From assembly GCA_041740375.1 (NCBI GenBank), contig JBGSMB010000017.1:1-11823 (forward strand): 11,823 bases of DNA, in the 5' to 3' direction. Position numbers and translations under genes: made by a program. This DNA is from JBGSMB01 sp041740375 (GTDB lineage Bacteria; Patescibacteriota; Saccharimonadia; Saccharimonadales; JAGQMS01). This document shows positions 1 through 5,077 of the stretch, in pieces. The notes below the pieces were generated by a model, which had not been told where the DNA came from, did no database searches, and was given only the letters and a program-made list of their open reading frames with translations. The first letter of the stretch is position 1. Each line of letters starts with the position of its first letter.

Positions 1-198
1 CTCATGCACAAGAATAAAGTCGCTAGAAAAAAACGACAACTTGCTGCAGCATCGAAAAAAGCGGGTGTTAGCATAGAAAAATCTCCAAAAAAGCCAGTCG
101 CCAAGAAGTCAGCACCAGCTAAGGCTCCAGCGGCAGCAAAAAAAGCCCCTGCTAAGAAGCCGGTAGTAAAGAAAAAACCAGTCGCCAAGAAGAAGTAG
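1..198 (+). CDS. rpsT: Ribosomal protein S20, C-terminal part, with Lys/Ala/Pro-rich tail (5' partial)
   Basis: Only the end of the gene lies in the window; the frame is open to base 1. The first residues (LMHKNKVARKKRQLA) match the conserved S20 C-terminal helix (usual form close to IHKNKAARKKSRLA), so the ATG at position 4 is an internal Met and not the start. S20 binds 16S rRNA early in assembly of the small subunit. Most S20 proteins end soon after this helix; this one continues for about 45 residues rich in Lys, Ala and Pro (motifs KKPVAKK, KKAPAKK, KKKPVAKKK), like the tail of histone H1. The TAG stop is one base from the stop of the convergent holA. An rpsT-holA neighbourhood is common in bacteria and supports both calls. 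Reading the tail as extra RNA or DNA binding is inference. Confidence 0.8.
   Translation, partial: LMHKNKVARKKRQLAAASKKAGVSIEKSPKKPVAKKSAPAKAPAAAKKAPAKKPVVKKKPVAKKK
94..192 (+). repeat. 15-bp direct repeat inside the rpsT tail
   Basis: The 15-mer CCAGTCGCCAAGAAG occurs exactly at 94-108 and 178-192, in the same reading frame, encoding P-V-A-K-K both times. Identical codons suggest that the low-complexity tail grew by local duplication and has not diverged much. Confidence 0.75.
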
Positions 199-199
199 C

Positions 200-1132
200 T
201 TACCTGTCCACTACGACAAGTATTTGTGCCATTAATACGTCTAACGCTCTCTCGGGCTTTTCACCTTCCTTTTTAATCGATAGCTCTGCTTGAACTACAT
301 ATTCAAGTAACTGTTTTGTGCTTTGGATGGATAGCCTTCGTGCGAGTGTCATATTCTTCTGAAGTACATATGGATGAATTTTACTTAGTTTTGATAACTC
401 ATCTATCGCCATGTTCCTATTCGCAACAATTGTTAACAAAATACTTACCTGCCAGCCAATCATTGATATAACCTCAAAGCTGTCAGTTTTTCTTGATTTT
501 AGCTCATAAAGCAGCCGGTAGGACGCCTTCCCGTCGCCCCGGAAAAGTGCCTCAAGCAAACTAAAGACCGTATCTTCAAATGTTGGCTCCACGAGCTCAG
601 ATACAGTCTCTACGGTTACTTTTTTTGTATAGTCACATAGCTTGTCGACTTCTGTCGAAATCCTCAATTGATCGATACCGCTAGATCTAATCAACAAGCT
701 AACCGCAGGCTCATCTATTTTTGCACCCCTTTGCTCAACCCTTTGCCGTATCCATTTTTTTAGTAAGAATTCATCGATCGGATCAAAAACCTTAAAATCA
801 GAATTTTTCTGTAAAAACTTATACCATGCAGTTCTTTTGTCGATGGCCTGTTCTATTGCTAGAACGTCCACTGATACATTTTTTTGTTCAAGCCACTGCA
901 ATAACTTCTCGGTCATTTCTTTTGACTCACTAGGATTGTTCAATACGACCATTTTTTTTTCTACCAAAAACGGGACTGTGTTTAGTGCAGTATGCAACGA
1001 ACGAATATCGTCTAGATCTGCATCGAACATTTCAACCGAGTAATCGCCATTATCAGCTATAAAATCGCCGATAATCTTCTTCCGAGTTTCGAGTATCTCG
1101 AACGTATTTTTTCCAGTGAGTGTTGTAATCAT
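200..1132 (-). CDS. holA: DNA polymerase III subunit delta
   Basis: HolA is the delta subunit of the clamp loader, which opens the beta sliding clamp and loads it at primed sites. The protein is about 310 residues, near family size. The N-terminus (MITTLTGKNTFEI) has the typical HolA opening strand followed by a short helix. The rest shows the family layout: a degenerate AAA+ module, then a C-terminal helical collar with the RGDGKASYRLLYELK stretch. I place the start at the ATG at 1132-1130 because it forms an ATGA overlap with the mutM stop and follows an AGAGA stretch. An in-frame ATG at 1150 would add six residues (MSENKK) and is possible. The gene is translationally coupled to mutM and converges on rpsT with a one-base gap, so there is no room for a separate terminator. 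Confidence 0.88.
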   Translation of the reverse strand: MITTLTGKNTFEILETRKKIIGDFIADNGDYSVEMFDADLDDIRSLHTALNTVPFLVEKKMVVLNNPSESKEMTEKLLQWLEQKNVSVDVLAIEQAIDKRTAWYKFLQKNSDFKVFDPIDEFLLKKWIRQRVEQRGAKIDEPAVSLLIRSSGIDQLRISTEVDKLCDYTKKVTVETVSELVEPTFEDTVFSLLEALFRGDGKASYRLLYELKSRKTDSFEVISMIGWQVSILLTIVANRNMAIDELSKLSKIHPYVLQKNMTLARRLSIQSTKQLLEYVVQAELSIKKEGEKPERALDVLMAQILVVVDR

Positions 1133-2028
1133 TTTTTTATTCTCTGACATTTAGGACATATATGTGTACCGCGTCCAGCTACTTTAAGCTTTACGATTGT
1201 TGTGGCGCAACGAGGACAAGGTAGATTCTCTCGCCTAAATACTCTTGCAAAATCCATGTAACTGCCCTTTTTGCCTTCGGCGTTTACATAATTTCGATTT
1301 GTTGAGCCACCCTTTTCAATCGCAAGCTGCAGGACATATTGTATCTCTTTATGGAGGAGCGATCTTTTCACCCCGCTTACCTCCGATACTTTAGTGCTAG
1401 GGTGAATGCGTGCGCCCCACAGAGATTCATCTGCATATATATTTCCGATGCCTGCAAGGACCGTTTGATCGAGTAGCGCTGCCTTTATAGAGGTGTTCTT
1501 CCGATGGTCTAGCTGTTTAGAAAATAGTGATGCACTAAAGGTAGATTCAAGTGGCTCGGGCCCAACTTTTTTGAAGAAATCTATCTCCTCAACTTGGATC
1601 GTGGGTATCAACCTCATCCAACCAAATTTACGCTGATCATTAAAATAAAGAGACGGGCCAAGCCCATTCTCTTTATCTACAAATCCTATAACTACTCTCG
1701 TGGACTTATCGGGTAGCGAGCCTACCAGGCTATCATTGGGGTGGCCAGCACCGAACCTGTCTTCATCCTCGACGAGGGGAACAAATACCATTTGACCTGT
1801 CATTTTTAGGTGAATAACTAGGGTGTAGCTGGTAGATAAGTCTATCAGCAGTACTTTTGCACGACGTCGCACTGCGGTAATTTTTGCGCCGATTAAAAAT
1901 CGCTCAACATCACTGGGCGCATTTGGAAAAGATTTAGCCCAGTCAAACGTTACGCTCTTTATTTCAAGACCGGCTAGTAATCGACTAAGTCCGAGTCGCA
2001 CCGTTTCCACTTCAGGCAATTCTGGCAT
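1129..2028 (-). CDS. mutM: Formamidopyrimidine-DNA glycosylase (Fpg)
   Basis: This base-excision repair enzyme removes 8-oxoguanine and formamidopyrimidines and cuts the abasic site by beta,delta-elimination. The protein is 299 residues and complete. It opens with PELPEVETVR, where Pro2 is the Schiff-base nucleophile and Glu3 a catalytic acid. Lys58 (RRAKVLL) corresponds to the conserved lysine of E. coli Fpg. The helix-two-turn-helix signature appears as GIGNIYADESLWGARIHP. The C-terminal zinc finger has Cys271, Cys274, Cys291 and Cys294, with the DNA-contacting Arg286 in AGRGTH. All key residues are present, so it should be active. It is the first gene of a two-gene unit with holA and has its own promoter directly before the ATG. 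Confidence 0.95.
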   Translation of the reverse strand: MPELPEVETVRLGLSRLLAGLEIKSVTFDWAKSFPNAPSDVERFLIGAKITAVRRRAKVLLIDLSTSYTLVIHLKMTGQMVFVPLVEDEDRFGAGHPNDSLVGSLPDKSTRVVIGFVDKENGLGPSLYFNDQRKFGWMRLIPTIQVEEIDFFKKVGPEPLESTFSASLFSKQLDHRKNTSIKAALLDQTVLAGIGNIYADESLWGARIHPSTKVSEVSGVKRSLLHKEIQYVLQLAIEKGGSTNRNYVNAEGKKGSYMDFARVFRRENLPCPRCATTIVKLKVAGRGTHICPKCQRIKK

Positions 2029-2043
2029 AGGGTCATTCTACCA
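2029..2043 (-). promoter_or_regulatory. mutM promoter, extended -10, probably leaderless
   Basis: Read on the minus strand, TGG-TAGAAT (extended -10, hexamer at 2040-2035) is followed by exactly six bases (GACCCT) and then the mutM ATG. Transcription normally starts about seven bases past the hexamer, which places the first base of the mRNA at or next to the A of the ATG. There is no room for a Shine-Dalgarno sequence. No good -35 is seen, which an extended -10 can tolerate. Confidence 0.55.
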
Positions 2044-2117
2044 GAGATAGAACGACAAGTTTGGGGATAGTAAGTGGTGTTAGGTATTTTGACCATTTCT
2101 CATAGTATTCTTCCTTA

Positions 2118-2138
2118 TTTACCATTTACCATTTACCA
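2118..2138 (+). repeat. Three tandem copies of TTTACCA
   Basis: The 7-mer TTTACCA is repeated exactly at 2118-2124, 2125-2131 and 2132-2138, seven bases before the ATG of the small gene at 2146. Each copy plus the next base or bases creates a TACCAT hexamer that resembles a -10 element. Confidence 0.9.
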
Positions 2139-2145
2139 TTGAAAT
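2134..2145 (+). promoter_or_regulatory. Possible leaderless promoter of the small gene at 2146
   Basis: TACCAT at 2134-2139 is followed by six bases and then ATG, the same geometry as at mutM. The hexamer is weak and lies within the TTTACCA repeat, and no convincing -35 is present. The main support is the identical spacing to the other promoters in the window. Confidence 0.3.
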
Positions 2146-2388
2146 ATGGACTCCTTGAAAGACATACTTGCAACTAAAAACTTAGATGAACCAACCGAGG
2201 TTACTGCACTAAGAGATTATGTGCAGCAACTCTACCAATTCGTACCTGAAGTAAAAATAAGTGAAAGGAGTATTACTGTTATTGTCCCCAACAGCAAAAT
2301 GGCATCAGAGCTTCGCTTGCGCCAAATTGAAATTGAACGTCGTTGTCAACTTACAAAACGACTATTTGTTAAAATTGATGCTTCGTAG
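2146..2388 (+). CDS. Small DciA/DUF721-like protein (tentative)
   Basis: An 80-residue protein. The N-terminal helix region (MDSLKDILATKN) is followed by a segment resembling the core of the DUF721/DciA KH-like fold: a strand pair around SERSITVIVPNSKMASELRLRQ and a helix ending in RLFVKI. DciA proteins help load the replicative helicase DnaB in bacteria without DnaC. That role here is inferred from pattern only, and the protein is shorter than typical DciA. It is divergent from mutM-holA and converges on the hydrolase gene with one base between stop codons. No signal peptide or membrane segment is seen. Codon use and the clean ATG support a real gene. Confidence 0.6.
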   Translation: MDSLKDILATKNLDEPTEVTALRDYVQQLYQFVPEVKISERSITVIVPNSKMASELRLRQIEIERRCQLTKRLFVKIDAS

Positions 2389-2389
2389 T

Positions 2390-3190
2390 TCATGGCTCAA
2401 GCAACGCAATGGCTACCATTTCGGGTAAACGTTGTGCGGCTAAATGATCCGCGTTATCATCTGGAAAGCGACGCACATTCTCAGATCCAACAATAGATGA
2501 AGCAACCGCCTCGGTACGCTCTGCGGGCAGTACCCTGTCTTTTTTTGCTGTATGAATACGACAGGTGATCTGCTTTTTAACCGCACCAGCAACTACATCT
2601 TCGATTCTGAGCTGCAATATGGCCATCAGCTCAGTAACGGCTAGGGCTGGGTTTTCTCTTAAGTAGTCGGCAGTATCAACGGCAAGACGTAACTCTTCTA
2701 GTGGATGCGAAATCATATGCTGACCTTCGTGGATAATGGCATGAAGTGCAGTTCGAAAACCGCCAGGAGTACCTCCGAAGCCAGCAGAGCTTATAAAGTC
2801 CATGCGATCAACCGAATGGTTCGACTTCTCAGGAACTTTAGAAATATTGGCACCCCCAAAAGAGTGTCCAGCGAGACGAATAGTCTGAAAACCAATCCGA
2901 TGGCCTAAATCATCCATAGTACGAATGATTGTAGTTCTACGCGCCTCATTTGGATGTGTCGCATCATGAAAACCGACATGTCTGGAGAATTTCGGTATAG
3001 CAACGGGAATTCCTCTGGCGACTAACTTGGCCGCCAAGGCAGCATAATGCTTTGGACTCATTGTATAGCCGGGTGCTATTAGCATGGGGTCGCCAGTGTG
3101 CTCCCCTGTTGGTAAATAAAGATGGTAATAGTTGTCTCTGTCGGAAGAGTGCAGAGAGTGAACTTGCGGATCTTCGAAGTGGGTTGACAA
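2390..3190 (-). CDS. Alpha/beta hydrolase-fold protein
   Basis: A 266-residue serine hydrolase of unknown substrate. The nucleophile elbow GHSFGG places Ser110. A matching acid (Asp218 in AKKDRVLP) and base (His249 in DNADHLAA) complete a plausible Ser-Asp-His triad in the correct order. The MLIAPGYTMSPKHYAALA segment near residues 36-53 fits the strand and oxyanion loop at the start of the fold. The insert between about residues 135 and 200 would be the cap. No signal peptide is visible, so it is probably cytoplasmic. The start is a TTG: there is an in-frame stop five codons upstream, and the first Met is at residue 36, inside the fold. It lies 67 bases downstream of the membrane-protein gene on the same strand and may be transcribed with it. 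Confidence 0.85.
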   Translation of the reverse strand: MSTHFEDPQVHSLHSSDRDNYYHLYLPTGEHTGDPMLIAPGYTMSPKHYAALAAKLVARGIPVAIPKFSRHVGFHDATHPNEARRTTIIRTMDDLGHRIGFQTIRLAGHSFGGANISKVPEKSNHSVDRMDFISSAGFGGTPGGFRTALHAIIHEGQHMISHPLEELRLAVDTADYLRENPALAVTELMAILQLRIEDVVAGAVKKQITCRIHTAKKDRVLPAERTEAVASSIVGSENVRRFPDDNADHLAAQRLPEMVAIALLEP

Positions 3191-3197
3191 TATTAGC

Positions 3198-3210
3198 GGT
3201 TTTTAAAACC
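3198..3210. repeat. 13-bp palindrome GGTTTTTAAAACC
   Basis: Six-base arms GGTTTT and AAAACC flank one central T, in the gap just upstream of the TTG start of the hydrolase gene. It could be a small operator, but AT-rich palindromes of this size also occur by chance. Its core TTTTTAAAAC recurs at 3255-3264 over the stop codon of the next gene. Confidence 0.35.
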
Positions 3211-3257
3211 TTTCTAATCCCTCACTGTAGCTAAAGAAAGCGTAAACGTAAAGCTTT

Positions 3258-3845
3258 TTAAAACGTGCCGCCCATTTGATTATAAAGCTGATTGAAGCCT
3301 GGTATCTGGAGCGTGAAGAGTGTATTTACTGAGCTCAGGTTACCTCCAAAAGTGCCAGATCGTCTTCCTGCGCAAGAGTCAGTCCAAAGACTACTAACCA
3401 ATTCATTATTTTTCGATATATTCATTCGATAAAACCTACCGCTCGAACATCTACCGCTCGTAGGGTCGTCATTTCTAGGGTTCTGGGCAGTACCAAATCC
3501 GGCATTATCTAGAGCTGCACTAAAATCGGTAAATGCCGCTAAGTTGTTTGTAAGATCTATTTGACCAATCGGCGTGTTGTTATAGCCAGAACGAGTAACG
3601 GCAACTCTTGAGCTGTCGCTGATTTTTATAGTAAAACTTCGGAAGTTCTCGTTTGCAGCCACCGGCCCTTCAACGATGTATTCAACAATAGTGTTTTCTA
3701 TATCATCGCTTCGCACACTTACGGTAGTAGTAGTACGTACTGAATTACTATTAAAACCCCGAATGATGTTGCGCGTTATAATCACACCGAAAATAATCAC
3801 GATAATTATCGCCAAGAGGCCCAAAAACCACACAACATATTTCAT
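3258..3845 (-). CDS. Membrane-anchored protein of unknown function
   Basis: A 195-residue protein I do not recognise. Residues 4-24 form a strongly hydrophobic helix (WFLGLLAIIIVIIFGVII) followed by Arg25, suggesting a single N-terminal anchor with the rest outside the membrane. The outer part is rich in Ser, Thr and Asn and has alternating polar/apolar stretches typical of beta structure. Two cysteines (Cys133 in GRCSSG and Cys158 in TDSCAG) could form a disulfide, and an aromatic-rich RFYRM sits between them. No lipobox or catalytic motif is visible. The gene has the best-matching promoter in the window and is followed on the same strand by the alpha/beta hydrolase gene. An extracellular or cell-surface role is inferred from topology only. 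Confidence 0.7.
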   Translation of the reverse strand: MKYVVWFLGLLAIIIVIIFGVIITRNIIRGFNSNSVRTTTTVSVRSDDIENTIVEYIVEGPVAANENFRSFTIKISDSSRVAVTRSGYNNTPIGQIDLTNNLAAFTDFSAALDNAGFGTAQNPRNDDPTSGRCSSGRFYRMNISKNNELVSSLWTDSCAGRRSGTFGGNLSSVNTLFTLQIPGFNQLYNQMGGTF

Positions 3846-3883
3846 ACTAATACTATTATATACTATTTATATATATTATTCAA
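3846..3883 (-). promoter_or_regulatory. Promoter of the membrane-protein gene, TTGAAT-17-TATAAT
   Basis: On the minus strand, TTGAAT (3883-3878) and a perfect TATAAT (3860-3855) are separated by 17 bases. The ATG follows nine bases after the -10, so the predicted leader is only about two or three bases and holds no Shine-Dalgarno sequence. Confidence 0.65.
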
Positions 3884-3957
3884 ACCATTTGAGTTTATGT
3901 TTTTGACTAGCGTCATTTTAGTTCAAGCATACCGCTTAACGAACTTATGTACTTCGA

Positions 3958-4530
3958 TCATTGTGTGTTTATATACGCGTCTAGATCTTCTATCAGAGAT
4001 TCAGTAGTCGTAAAATGGATGGCTTTAATTCCAAAGTTTTCGGCAGATTCTACGTTAAGCAGCGAGTCATCGATGAACACAAAATCTTCAGCTTCTTTTT
4101 CGTAGAATTGCATGATGTATTCAAAAAATCTAGACTCGGGCTTAGAGGCGCCTATATCCGAGCTAAAAAATGTTTCATCAAATAGCTTGTCTAGGCCTGT
4201 TCTCCTCATAATTGGTAGCATATGCTCCGAAGCGGCATTTGAAGCCAGGGAGACTGTATGTGTCGATCGTAGCTCATTTATGAGTTTGACTACTCCTTCG
4301 TTGACATTATGTTGCTCATATCTTTCGAGAACCTGCTCTATAGAGATGTTGAGATCTTTTGCGACCTCTTTGCAGTACTCCTGCCAACTAATCCGACCAT
4401 CGTTAACTTTGCGACTCAACTCCTCAATCTCGACTGCTCGTCCATTAAGCGCTTCAACTCCTTTGATCGTGTACCAGTATGCATCACTGGCCACCACCCC
4501 AAAATAGTCAAACAATAGTATTTTATTCAC
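3958..4530 (-). CDS. HAD-superfamily hydrolase (subfamily IA-like)
   Basis: A 190-residue complete protein. Motif I is LFDYFGVV with nucleophile Asp8. Motif II is the Ser of LASNA (Ser97). The motif III lysine is Lys130 in GASKPESRFF. Motif IV is the acidic pair Asp154-Asp155 in FVFIDDSLLNVESA. Residues about 15-80 form the helical cap typical of subfamily IA. Most HAD phosphatases have Asp two residues after the nucleophile; here it is Phe10. Dehalogenases and some YihX-like members also lack it, so the reaction is uncertain (phosphatase, dehalogenase or another). The start is GTG, overlapping the end of the Nudix gene by eight bases, so it is the last gene of the polA-Nudix-HAD operon. Confidence 0.87.
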   Translation of the reverse strand: MNKILLFDYFGVVASDAYWYTIKGVEALNGRAVEIEELSRKVNDGRISWQEYCKEVAKDLNISIEQVLERYEQHNVNEGVVKLINELRSTHTVSLASNAASEHMLPIMRRTGLDKLFDETFFSSDIGASKPESRFFEYIMQFYEKEAEDFVFIDDSLLNVESAENFGIKAIHFTTTESLIEDLDAYINTQ

Positions 4531-5077
4531 GAGTTCTTATCCACTGTAGCAGGATAAGAGCTATACGCTCTTCTTGCATTTTACCCTCCAAGATCATCTG
4601 TTCTGCTTCAGCAAAAGTAAACCAACTATCGGCCTCAATTTGTTCACCCTTTTCAAGTTGCTGTCCGTTAATAGTAGGTCGCCAGTCTATTACTTCAAAA
4701 ACATAAAGATCCCACTCTACAGTCGCTCCAAGCGTCGACTTTTTGAATAGCTGTAGGTCTTTAATATCAACTCCGGCCTCCTCGGCGCCTTCGTTCTTAG
4801 CTCTAACTACCGCGGCTTCCAAAATATCTTCTCCTGCCTTTCGATGTATCTCAAATTCATCGAGAGTATCGAATACTTTTCCGCCGGGCAACCGATAGTC
4901 CCAGCCCTGAAGTTCTGATCGAAACTCCTTAGTCAGCAGGACTTTCTTATCCTCACGATTTACTATAATTAACCGAACGCCCGGCGCACGCCTCGCCACC
5001 TCAAAAACTCGCCCATCATCTTGTGTGGTCTGTACTAACTCAAACAACCTCCCCTTAGCAAAAATCTTCTCATCCAC
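4523..5077 (-). CDS. Nudix hydrolase, ADP-ribose pyrophosphatase-like
   Basis: A cytoplasmic pyrophosphohydrolase that should cleave a nucleoside diphosphate linked to another group; ADP-ribose or a damaged nucleotide are candidates. With the GTG start at 5077 it is 184 residues. Sequence before the box (LLTKEFRSELQGWDYRLPGG) resembles ADP-ribose pyrophosphatases. The Nudix helix is EAAVVRAKNEGAEEAGV, with Glu87, Glu96, Glu99 and Glu100 present as metal ligands. The usual Arg before the first ligand Glu is Asn95, and the loop between Gly65-Gly66 and the helix is about 15 residues longer than normal. The GTG overlaps the polA TAG by one base. A TTG at 5092 would add five residues and cannot be excluded. 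It lies between polA and the HAD gene and is probably co-transcribed with both. Confidence 0.87.
   Translation of the reverse strand: MDEKIFAKGRLFELVQTTQDDGRVFEVARRAPGVRLIIVNREDKKVLLTKEFRSELQGWDYRLPGGKVFDTLDEFEIHRKAGEDILEAAVVRAKNEGAEEAGVDIKDLQLFKKSTLGATVEWDLYVFEVIDWRPTINGQQLEKGEQIEADSWFTFAEAEQMILEGKMQEERIALILLQWIRTRE

Noticed and set aside
4..198. Stand-alone histone-H1-like protein starting at the ATG at position 4
   Set aside because: The frame is open upstream to base 1 and the first residues match the S20 C-terminal helix, so this is the end of rpsT.
3235..3264. Hairpin AAAGC / GCTTT after the membrane-protein gene as a terminator
   Set aside because: A stem of only five pairs with a long loop and a short broken T-run could easily be chance.
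3676..3906. Hydrophobic open frame antisense to the membrane-protein gene
   Set aside because: Its Ile/Val-rich content mirrors the antisense of the anchor-encoding AT-rich DNA, and it runs through the promoter of the real gene.
3920..3945. Hairpin AGTTC-AAGC / GCTT-AAC-GAACT as a terminator of the HAD operon
   Set aside because: The stem is interrupted by a three-base bulge, is AT-rich, and no T-run follows on either strand; too weak to call.
4112..4507. 131-codon open frame antisense to the HAD gene
   Set aside because: It overlaps a well-supported HAD gene entirely, its protein has no recognisable pattern, and no promoter is seen.
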